The notes beneath the pieces are model-generated. The model saw only the letters and a program-made list of their open reading frames with translations, was not told where the DNA came from and did not search any database. 64,000 nt of DNA from Spinacia oleracea (Eukaryota > Streptophyta > Magnoliopsida > Caryophyllales > Amaranthaceae), in the NCBI RefSeq assembly GCF_020520425.1, contig NC_079491.1:9659143-9723142 (forward strand), read 5' to 3'. The first letter of the stretch is position 1, and every line of letters starts with the position of its first letter. Below, piece by piece: positions 1-8,499 of this stretch. The position numbers and the translations under genes were made by a program.

Positions 1-800
1 CTTTTCCGTTGGTCTATTCCCAAATTTATTTGGGTTTTCCCTAGATTTTTCTAGGTTTTTTATGAGATTTTTTTTAGGGTTTCAATAATTGGGAAGGAGA
101 TTTGGATTCATACAGGTTTAGATTTTATCATCAACTCGTCGATCGGAACAATTCGTGCGCAGATTGGGAAGGGCTCTACTTGGAAAGATATACAAAAACA
201 TCGAAAATCACTGCTCGCATCAAGCTAGAAGCGGTGGAGTACGAGATGTGCTTTAGAATGCAGAATAGTAATTGTTTTGAGTCTAACAGTTATGTATTTT
301 CTTTGAATCTGTGGTATGCAAATCTCTTTTATCATTGTAGATGTCGTATGGCTAACTATTAGTGATATTGTTCTTCCCCGTCAGAAAAAAGAAGAAATGA
401 GCATTTATCTACTGATTGTGAAATGAGTATTTACTAATTCTAAAATGAACTTAGTTATTGCATTACTATGTTATTACTTTGAACATATATTTACATATAT
501 TGAGCAATTAAATCATGTCAATAACATATTTTACCGAAAAAATTAACATTTTAGGCATTCCCTATGTAAAATTGTACTTAAATTACAAGATATTGGTAGA
601 AATCATCCATTTACTTTTCTATATCTTCAATCTTGAATCTTGTTTTTGATGTAGTCTCGAGTTCTTATACTTTTGAATGTGTGTATGAAGTGTGATTTTA
701 ACACAATATTTGACTTTAACGGTTTCAATTTCCTCATTGTTGTAGGCTGAAAATGAAAATAGTAAGTAACTTGATATGATGATTACAACTAATTAAAAAT
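1..800. other. AT-rich non-coding stretch, no gene seen
   Basis: The stretch holds T-runs and AT-rich text. One 86-codon open frame (102-362, +) shows no domain, signal peptide or splice context I recognise, so I do not call it a gene. The first 100 bases repeat short T-rich phrases and could be the edge of a repeat or transcript that begins outside the window. Confidence 0.5.
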
Positions 801-1289
801 TAACATTTACTAATTTGTAAAATGATGAGCATGCAAAGAAAACAAATAGGTTAAAAAGAAATAACAAGGGTATAAAAGATGATCATTAATAGAACAAGAA
901 AGAACAAAGAATATAAAAGGTATGAACAAATAAAACAAAAAGTATGACCAATTTTCATTATGAACATTAACCAGATGATTATTATGAACAAACAAATAAA
1001 AAAGAAAGAACAAACAATCCAGACGCTTGTAAAAACATAAGATATCAATGAAGATCTTAATTTCATTATGAACATTAACCAGATGATTATTATGAACAAA
1101 CAAATAAACAAGAATAAACAAACAATTCAACAAAAAAGAACAAACAATATAAAAAAGAACATAAAATCCATAATAAAGAACAAACAATACAACCATTATG
1201 AACATTTTTATGATGAATTTAAAAAACAAAATGAAAGAACAAACAATACAACAAGAAAGAACAAACAATGACTAAATGTCAGTCGTGCG

Positions 1290-1425
1290 TGCGCTTTTGA
1301 CTGTTCCAAAGCAACGTCGTTTTTTTTATTGGGGGGGGGGAGTACAACCGCAAATTTTTGGCTATACCCGGGTACAGCCAAAGCTGGCTGTACCCCCATC
1401 CAAAACGATGTCGTTTTGTGTTGTT
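1290..1425. repeat. GC-rich palindromic block, copy 1
   Basis: A GC-rich island lies inside the AT-rich field. Its left end reads CGTCGTTTTT then a G-run and AGTACAACC. Its right end, read in reverse, gives CGACATCGTTTTGGATGGGG then GTACAGCC, so the two ends are imperfect inverted repeats. The centre holds GGGTACAGCC facing GGCTGTACCC. It looks like a short foldback (MITE-like) insertion, but I could not fix a target-site duplication. Confidence 0.55.
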
Positions 1426-1448
1426 TAAAATGAACATTAATATACTGG

Positions 1449-2394
1449 TACAAAAATGAACATTTACTATTTCGGAAATGAACATTTATTTATTTATTTG
1501 GAATGAACATTTACTATTTTGGAAATGAACATTTATTTATTTATTTGGAAATAAACTACAAAAATGAACATTTACTATTTCGGAAATGAACATTTATTTA
1601 TTTATTTGGAATGAATATTTTCTATTTTGGAAATGAATATTTATTTATTTATTTGGAAATAAACAATATAGGCGCTTGTAAAAACATAAAAGACCAATGA
1701 AGTGAACAATTTCATTATGAACATTAACCATATATTTATTGTGAACAAACAAATAGACAAGAAAGAACAAATAATTCAACAAAAAAGAACAAACAATATA
1801 AAAAAGAACATAAAATTCCAGAAAAAAGAACAAACAATACAACAATTAGGAACAATTTTATGATGAATTTTGAAGCCAACATAAAAAAACAAACAATACA
1901 ACAAGAAAGAACAAACACTAGTACAAAAATGAACATTTACTATTTCGGAAATGAACATTTATTTATTTATTTGGAATGAACATTTACTATTTTGGAAATG
2001 AAAATTTATTTATTTATTTGGAAATAAACTACAAAAATGAACATTTACTATTTCGGAAATGAACATTTATTTATTTATTTGGAATGAACATTTACTATTT
2101 TGAAAATGTACATTTATTTATTTATTTGGAAATAAACAATATAGGCGCTTGTAAAAACATAAAAGACCAATGAAGTGAACAATTTCATTATGAACATTAA
2201 CCATATATTTATTGTGAACAAACAAATAAACAAGAAAGAACAAATAATTCAACAAAAAAGAACAAACAATATAAAAAAGAACATAAAATTCCAGAAAAAA
2301 GAACAAACAATACAACAATTATGAACAATTTTATGATGAATTTTAAAGCCAACATGAAAGAACAAACAATACAACAAGAAAGAACAAATAATAA
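1449..2394. repeat. 473-bp tandem duplication inside the repeat field
   Basis: Text from about 1451 recurs from about 1924, an exact offset of 473 bp. The two copies run about 1449-1921 and 1922-2394 and differ at only a few positions. The antisense frames at 1645-1845 and 2118-2318 translate identically, which confirms how alike they are. Parts of the unit recur less faithfully after 2400 and near 2700-2830, so the array decays to the right. Confidence 0.85.
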
Positions 2395-2929
2395 AGCAGA
2401 TAATTATCATGAACAAACAAATAAACAAGAAAGAACAAATAATTCAACAAAAAAGAACAAACAATATAAAAAAGAACATAAAATTCCAGAAAAAAAAGAA
2501 CAAACAATATAACAATTATGAACAATTTTATGATGAATTTTAAAGCCAACACGAAAGAACAAACAATACAACAATAAGTTTGATGAATGAATTTAAAAAA
2601 CAACAAGAAAGAACAAATAGTACAACAAGAAAGAACAAACAATACAAAAAGAAAGAATAAAAGATGAATGAAGAGTTTAATTATGAACATTAACCATATG
2701 ATTATTATAAACAAACAAATAAACAAGAAAGAACAAATAATATAAAAAAGAACATAAAATTCCAGAAGAAAGAACAAAAAATACAACAATTATGAAAATT
2801 TGATGATGAATTTAAAAAACAACAAGAAAGAACAAACAGTACAACAAAAAAGAACAAACAGTACAACAAGAATGAACAAACAGTACAATAAAAAAGAACA
2901 AACAGTCGACAAGAATGAACAAACAATAT

Positions 2930-3040
2930 GAGCGCGTCGTTTTTGGGGGTACAGCCAGAGCTGGCTGTACCCGGGTACAGCAGTTAGCAATTGGAGTACA
3001 ACTACTAATGGTTGTACCCGAGTACACCAGTTAGGGGTTA
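2930..3040. repeat. GC-rich palindromic block, copy 2
   Basis: This is a second copy of the block at 1290-1425. It begins GCGCGTCGTTTTTGGGGG and continues into GGGTACAGCC, AGAGCT and GGCTGTACCC, a near-perfect palindrome, followed by CGGGTACAGCAG and a more diverged partner (GGTTGTACCCGAGTAC). It closes the right side of the repeat field. Confidence 0.55.
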
Positions 3041-4400
3041 CTATTTAAGCATGCATGTATCCTTTAGGCTTACGGATATTGGATGGCTTTGGCCCATACT
3101 TATTAAAGGCCAAAATCCACATCGGTGATTGAACTTGGACTAGATATGCATTAATAATCGGTTGTTGAAATTTCAATTGAATAGTCTACTTATTTTATGG
3201 AGTAATGATTAATTATTAATTAATATCACTCAAAGTAGACCAATCTAATAACATTTTGTATGACTTTATTTTTTTCCTATTTTGTAATCTTAAAAAATAA
3301 AAAAAAGGTTGAACGTGTGCATACTAAATGAAGGGTAAACGTAGAAGTGTAGTATCTAAATTTTATTTTCTCTTTTCACTATTTGAGATAAATTGACAAA
3401 ATCCGTTAACAGGTGGTAACTTTGAAAGTTTGTGATTTTATAAGGTGATAATTTTAAATAAAAATATATAAGGTGAGAAGTTTGAAAAAGTGGACTTTTT
3501 AAAGTGGTAATTTTGAAATTTCCTTAGTAGTATGATGATACAATTTGCTCGCTAAAGTAATAACGTTTGGATCCTCTAATAACTCTGGTTCGTCTGACAT
3601 ATGTCGTTATTGTCATGTCGACCACCAGACCGCCAGGACTTCCTATGTTAAAAAGGCAGAACTTTGATGCTCTCGTCTTCTTCAATCCCCTCTGCTTAAC
3701 CCGTCTGATTGGCGATTCTTTCAGGGGTTCAACCAGCCTAGCTTGGAGCAACTTTTTCATTCTTTGCTTGGTCTTTCTCCGATGTCTCCAAACCGACCAG
3801 TTCATAAATGATTCGTTATTAAAAGATCCAACATTAATCCATCCTTGTTTTGTTATGCCCAAGAGGTGTTTGTTTTGTTCCATCTAGATTTTATTTTATT
3901 TTATTTTAACTAGCATCTTATACCCCCAAAAGTTACGCTTTCTTACTCACTCTATTTCACTTTATCAACTTTTTCTTACACAATCCTGCCTTTTATTACT
4001 TTTCTTTTAGGTCAATTTTTGTAGACTACATGAATTTTAACTGAAGTAATTTAATTGATCTGAACTTATTTATGGTGTTGGATCGAATTGAATTTGTTTA
4101 TTGTTTTTGAGTTGAAATAATCTTAGTCTCTGTTTAGTTCACCCGAATTTGGTTGAAATTAACTTATACTATAGATTAATTGACTTAGTAGAACTTATTT
4201 GAATTTATGTTTGCTAACAAACTTATTTATGTTGAAACGAATGAGCTGTGAGCCAAATTGTCTGATTTCTTTTAAAAATTGTTTTAGAACATATCAAACC
4301 TTACTTTTTCAAAATAAGTCAAAATAAGTTAAAACAAACCGAATTTTATTTATTGCGTTGAACTAAAGTGGATACTGAAAGGAAAAAAATTCATAAAAAT
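3041..4400. other. Intergenic stretch; one unexplained antisense open frame
   Basis: No supported gene is present. A 119-codon frame on the minus strand (3524-3883) and a 106-codon frame on the plus strand (3567-3887) overlap the same bases. This piece is less AT-rich than its surroundings and may be a relic of a coding fragment, but I recognise no family in either frame. The region 3400-3530 repeats the phrase GGTAACTTTGAAAGT and variants. Confidence 0.4.
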
Positions 4401-4407
4401 AAATTGT

Positions 4408-4426
4408 ACTCCCTCCGTTTCCTTTT
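4408..4426. repeat. Stowaway-type MITE end (single TIR)
   Basis: The word ACTCCCTCCGTTTCC is the terminal inverted repeat of Stowaway (Tc1/mariner-type) MITEs, also seen whole at 52,761-53,124 in this window. The partner end is not visible nearby, so this is a fragment. It lies about 300 bp upstream of the JmjC start codon, in the promoter or leader. Confidence 0.5.
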
Positions 4427-4561
4427 ATTTATGATTTTTTCTCCTTTCAGAATCCACTTTCGTTCCGTATCCATATTTTTCTTACACCGACCAATCCAAA
4501 AAACAGAGGATATAGTGATATACGATGTTTCCTAAACAGTGGGAAACAAAACCGGGTGCTT

Positions 4562-4714
4562 ATGCAAGTCCTCGAAACCCGTGAAATACACCAATTGTTT
4601 ACTTTTAACCAAACATTAATTTTTTCATGCTTCTTGAGTTCTTTCACTTCAATCTTTACCAAATCTAGGTCTCAATCTAAATCTCTCTCCAATTTCATCT
4701 TTATAGTCAATTAA
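4562..4714 (+). other. Possible upstream ORF before the JmjC gene
   Basis: A 50-codon frame opens at an ATG about 155 bp upstream and its TAA ends two bases before the main ATG at 4717. If the transcript starts upstream of 4562, ribosomes would meet this frame first. The transcription start is unknown and I recognise no conserved peptide, so this may be chance. Confidence 0.25.
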
Positions 4715-4716
4715 CC

Positions 4717-7700
4717 ATGAATTCAGAAGGAGACCTACCGTTGACTTCTAATAACGGGTCTCAGGAACCACCGATCGAGGCAGAAGAAGGCGGCGGAATA
4801 CCGCCGGAAAAAACTCATGAAGTAGCGGAGAAGGTGGTGAGGAAACGAGGCCGACCGCCGAAGTCAAACCCACCAGTGAAGAAACTAGGCCGACCACCGA
4901 AGTCGAAGCCGAATGAAAACCCGCCAGTGAAGAAACGTGGCCGAAAGCCGAGGCCGAAGGAAGAGAGTAATGCTGGTGGAACTAGTACAACAAAGGGGGA
5001 TAGAGATGAGTGTGATGTGGGGGTTTCTGGGAAAGTGGATGTTGAAGAAGGGTTGGTGAGTATTGGTTCAGAGAGTGCTGAGGTTGGGGACAAAAAGGAA
5101 TGCACTGAAGGTGTTTGTGAAAATGCCTCAGAGAAAACGAACAACAAGAATGGCAGAAGAACTAGGGGAATGGGAAAGGGGAAAGCAGTTCCAGTTCAGG
5201 AGAAGGGTAGGAAGAAGGTAATTGATGAAGATGGGAATGAAGTTGGAGCGAATACATGTCATCAGTGTAAGAGGAATGACAAGGGAAGAGTTGTTCACTG
5301 TAATTCATGCAAAAGGAAGAAATATTGCCTGATTTGTATTCGTAATTGGTATCCTGATAAGACAGAGGAGTATTTTGTTGAATCTTGCCCGGTTTGTCGT
5401 GATAATTGCAATTGCAAGGCTTGCTTGAGGTTGGAAGGGGCGACTAAACGTATAGTTGAGAAGCATAAGTTGGAGATTAGTGAAGATGATAAGAAGAAAC
5501 ACTCTTTGTATTTGTTGCAAGCAGTTTTACCTTGCCTGAAGCAGTTCAATGAGGAGCAGACGAGGGAGAAAGAGGCTGAGGCTCGAATTCGAGGTGTGTC
5601 GCCATCTGAGGTAATAGTTGAACGTATTGAATACTCTCCTGATGAACGTATGTTTTGTAATAACTGTAAGACTTCCATTGCTGATATGCATAGGACTTGT
5701 CCGCATTGTTGTTATGATTTATGTCTTTTTTGTTGTCGGGAAATTCGAGATGGTAATCTTAAAGCTGGTGGTGAGGAGGTGGTTGTGGACTTTGTGGATA
5801 GAGGTTATGATTACATGCTTGGAGGAGACCCTGAACCTTTGATAAATAAGAAGATTCCTGATGTTATTTGCACGAATGCTGGTTTAGAGCCTTTGATAAA
5901 TGAGAACATTAATAATGGTGTTAGCGTGGATTCTAGTTTAGAACCCTTGAAAAGTGAGAATATTCCTGTTGATGTTGGCATGAGTGTTGATTCCGAGTCT
6001 TTGAAAGATGCTAATCTTCCTGTTGGTGTTAGCATGGATGTTGTTGGTTCAGAACATTTGATAAACGGGAACCCTCCTGGTGGTGATGTTAGCATGGATG
6101 TTGATTCAAAACCTTTGAAAAATGAGAACCTTACTGGTGATGTTAGCATGGATGTTGGTTCAGGACCCTTGAAGAATGAGAACATTTCTGAAAATGTTAG
6201 CATGGATGCTGATTCAGAACCTTGGAAAAAGGAGAACATTCTTGATGATGCTTGCTTGACTGTTGTTTCAGAACCTATGAAAAATGAAAGCATTCCTGAT
6301 GATGTTAGCATGGTAGCTGGTTCAGAGTCTTTGAAGAGGGAGAACATTCTTGATGAAGTTAACATGGATTATGGTGCAGAGCCTTTTAAGAGGGAGAACA
6401 TTCTTGATGAAGTTAACATGGATGCTGGTGCAGAGACTTTGAAAAAGAATAAAATTCCTGATGAACCAGCGTCATTAGAATGGAAGTCAAATGAAGACGG
6501 TAGCATACCTTGCCCCCCAAAGGGACTAGGTGGGTGTGGCTGTGGGTTGCTGGAACTAAAGCATATGTTCCCAGTGGATCTTTCAGAGTTGGTAAAAAAT
6601 GTAGAAGAAGTACTAGGAACCTGCAAAGCTGAGGGTATGCATGTAGGTTCACAAAGCTGCTCCTGCACCAGTTCTATGAGCAATGGAGGTTTTAATGGTA
6701 ATTCAAGGAAAGCTGCCTCCCGAGATGATTCGGGTGACAACTCTTTGTACTGTCCCGCTGCCATTGACATCAAAACTGAAGATTTGGAACATTTTCAATG
6801 GCATTGGGCCAAGGCTGAGCCTATCATTGTCAGAGACGTTCTTGAGACCACAAGTGGTTTGAGTTGGGAGCCCATGGTCATGTGGCGTGCTTTTCGCCAG
6901 CTGAAACATCCAAAGCATGCCAGGCAACTGGATGTAAAGGCTATCAATTGCCTAAATTGGTGTGAGTTAGATATCAATATTCATAAATTCTTTGGTGGGT
7001 ATACAAAGTGTCAATTTGATCCTTTCATGTGGCCTTTGCTATTGAAATTGAAAGACTGGCCACCATCTACTGAATTTGATAAGAATTTACCTAGGCATGG
7101 TGCTGAGTTTATCCAGGCCTTGCCATTTAAAGAGTACACACATCATCTTAGTGGCATTCTTAATCTTGCTTCAAAGTTGCCGAAGGACTATCTGAAGCCA
7201 GACTTGGGGCCAAAAACTTACATTGCTTACGGGGTTGCACAGGAGTTGGGGCGAGGAGATTCAGTGACTAAACTTCATTGTGATATGTCTGATGCAGTGA
7301 ACATTTTGACACATACCGCAGAAACAAAGCTCAATGCCAGTCAGCTCCGAAAGATCAGACAATTGAAGCAGAAGCAGGTTGCCCAAGATCTTAAAGAAGT
7401 ATATGGCAGTAGATCAATTGCAAACAATGATAGGCATGTAACTGATTTAGCTAGTAGTCAGTTGCATGACGCTGCTCCTGAATTTCCTAGTAACTGCGAG
7501 CCTGCTGCAGGCACATCTGGACTCGGTTCTGTGATGAAGCAAGATCTTCCAAATGTACCAGAGCTAGAAGATAATAAACCATCTCTTTCGAGGGATATAG
7601 AATTAGTAGTAGAATCCGCAGAGCCTGTGATCACTGATAAGCTATGTGATGGCCTTGTAGCTGCAGAGGAAGAAAATGATGTGTTTACTAGATCCGCTGA

Positions 7701-8499
7701 TGGGTCTAGAGGAAATGACACACATGCTAAGATTGAAGTGAAGCAACATGCTGATAATAGAGAAAACAATAGCAACCATAAAGATGAAGTAAATGCTGAT
7801 GCGACTGAAGAGGTTAAGCCCACTGCTGGGAAAAAGAGAGGCAGAAAAGGGAAAAGGGGACGTCCTAAGTCCTGTAAAACACTGAAGGGAACTAATATAT
7901 CCAGTCCCCAGGTTGAAATGAGGACTTGTGTTAGTGAAGGAGAGAGTGACCCAGACTTACTGACTGCACAGCCTAGCAGTGATGGTAGGATAGATGAAGA
8001 TATGGGAGTTTCAGAATCTGAGGGTGCTGCCCTATGGGATATCTTCCGGAGACAAGACACACCGAAGCTACAACAGTATCTTAAGAGGCATTTTAAGGAA
8101 TTCAGGCACATATATGGTTCTCTTGTGCAGCAGGTTGTGCATCCAATTCATGACCAAACATTCTACTTGACTGAAGAGCACAAAAGAAACCTGAAGAAGG
8201 AATATGGTGTCGAGCCATGGACATTTGTGCAAAAGCTTGGCGAAGCTGTCTTTATTCCTGCTGGTTGTCCACACCAGGTCCGGAATCTGAAGTCCTGCAT
8301 TAAAGTCGCGATGGATTTTGTCTCACCTGAAAATGTTCCAGAATGTGTACGTTTGACTGAAGAGTTCCGAGTCCTTCCCCCGAATCACAAAGCAAAGGAG
8401 GATAAACTGGAGATAAAGAAGATGACACTTTATGCTGTGGAGGAGGCCATTAAGGACTTGAAGTCCTCTTTTTCTGATGTTGAGGAAGATAGACCTTGA
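4717..8499 (+). CDS. JmjC histone H3K9 demethylase, KDM3/JMJ25 type, single exon
   Basis: A 1260-residue nuclear chromatin protein. From the N-terminus: three AT-hook-like motifs (RGRPPKS, LGRPPKS, KRGRKPRPK; residues about 42-90); a Cys-rich RING/PHD-like finger starting TCHQCKRNDKGR (about 180-240); a second Cys cluster (about 311-340); a repeat-rich linker (about 368-583); the GCGCG patch (about 605); and a split JmjC domain (about 690-1215). The Fe(II) triad is intact: H854 and D856 in KLHCDMSDAVN and H1186 in PAGCPHQVRN. By family knowledge it would remove H3K9me1/2 with 2-oxoglutarate and Fe(II), as IBM1 and JMJ25-29 do. About 330 residues, including another GRKGKRGRPKS hook, separate the two halves of the JmjC fold, as is usual here. 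The oddity is one uninterrupted exon, where plant relatives normally carry many introns. The start is the first ATG of the frame, after a CT-rich leader. Confidence 0.93.
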   Translation: MNSEGDLPLTSNNGSQEPPIEAEEGGGIPPEKTHEVAEKVVRKRGRPPKSNPPVKKLGRPPKSKPNENPPVKKRGRKPRPKEESNAGGTSTTKGDRDECDVGVSGKVDVEEGLVSIGSESAEVGDKKECTEGVCENASEKTNNKNGRRTRGMGKGKAVPVQEKGRKKVIDEDGNEVGANTCHQCKRNDKGRVVHCNSCKRKKYCLICIRNWYPDKTEEYFVESCPVCRDNCNCKACLRLEGATKRIVEKHKLEISEDDKKKHSLYLLQAVLPCLKQFNEEQTREKEAEARIRGVSPSEVIVERIEYSPDERMFCNNCKTSIADMHRTCPHCCYDLCLFCCREIRDGNLKAGGEEVVVDFVDRGYDYMLGGDPEPLINKKIPDVICTNAGLEPLINENINNGVSVDSSLEPLKSENIPVDVGMSVDSESLKDANLPVGVSMDVVGSEHLINGNPPGGDVSMDVDSKPLKNENLTGDVSMDVGSGPLKNENISENVSMDADSEPWKKENILDDACLTVVSEPMKNESIPDDVSMVAGSESLKRENILDEVNMDYGAEPFKRENILDEVNMDAGAETLKKNKIPDEPASLEWKSNEDGSIPCPPKGLGGCGCGLLELKHMFPVDLSELVKNVEEVLGTCKAEGMHVGSQSCSCTSSMSNGGFNGNSRKAASRDDSGDNSLYCPAAIDIKTEDLEHFQWHWAKAEPIIVRDVLETTSGLSWEPMVMWRAFRQLKHPKHARQLDVKAINCLNWCELDINIHKFFGGYTKCQFDPFMWPLLLKLKDWPPSTEFDKNLPRHGAEFIQALPFKEYTHHLSGILNLASKLPKDYLKPDLGPKTYIAYGVAQELGRGDSVTKLHCDMSDAVNILTHTAETKLNASQLRKIRQLKQKQVAQDLKEVYGSRSIANNDRHVTDLASSQLHDAAPEFPSNCEPAAGTSGLGSVMKQDLPNVPELEDNKPSLSRDIELVVESAEPVITDKLCDGLVAAEEENDVFTRSADGSRGNDTHAKIEVKQHADNRENNSNHKDEVNADATEEVKPTAGKKRGRKGKRGRPKSCKTLKGTNISSPQVEMRTCVSEGESDPDLLTAQPSSDGRIDEDMGVSESEGAALWDIFRRQDTPKLQQYLKRHFKEFRHIYGSLVQQVVHPIHDQTFYLTEEHKRNLKKEYGVEPWTFVQKLGEAVFIPAGCPHQVRNLKSCIKVAMDFVSPENVPECVRLTEEFRVLPPNHKAKEDKLEIKKMTLYAVEEAIKDLKSSFSDVEEDRP
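5815..6465 (+). repeat. About 60-bp minisatellite inside the JmjC coding exon
   Basis: This part of the exon consists of about eleven imperfect in-frame repeats of roughly 18-20 codons. Each carries a core like SEPLKNENIPDDVSMD (variants GPLKNENISENVSMD, ESLKRENILDEVNMD). The copies have diverged at single residues while keeping the frame. They encode an acidic, probably disordered linker between the Cys clusters and the catalytic half. Copy number is likely to vary between accessions. Confidence 0.8.

Larger units (their letters stand above)
840..2930. repeat. GAACAA / AATGAACATT repeat field
   Basis: About 2 kb is built from dozens of imperfect copies of a few short words: GAACAAACAA, AAGAACAAA, AATGAACATTTACTATTT and TTATTTATTTATTTGG. 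Larger blocks recur too; for example, a block beginning GGCGCTTGTAAAAACATAA occurs at about 1670 and 2143, with a related version at about 1022. Composition is very poor in G on the + strand, which produces long hydrophobic antisense frames with no gene behind them. Such motif-dense non-coding arrays are seen in the ends of some Mutator-like (for example VANDAL) elements and in satellite-like intergenic DNA. I see no TIR or transposase here that decides it. Confidence 0.8.

Noticed and set aside
102-362. 86-codon frame near the left end
   Set aside because: No recognisable domain, no splice context and AT-rich flanks; length is within chance.
810-3027. Series of minus-strand frames rich in Phe, Leu, Val and Cys that look like small membrane proteins
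   Set aside because: They are translations of the GAACAA/AATGAACATT repeat field read backwards; they repeat with the DNA units, overlap in several frames and have no gene context.
7458-8111. 217-codon antisense frame inside the JmjC gene (also 5811-6365, 6369-6773)
   Set aside because: Shadow frames of a strongly coding exon; the sense frame carries all conserved motifs.
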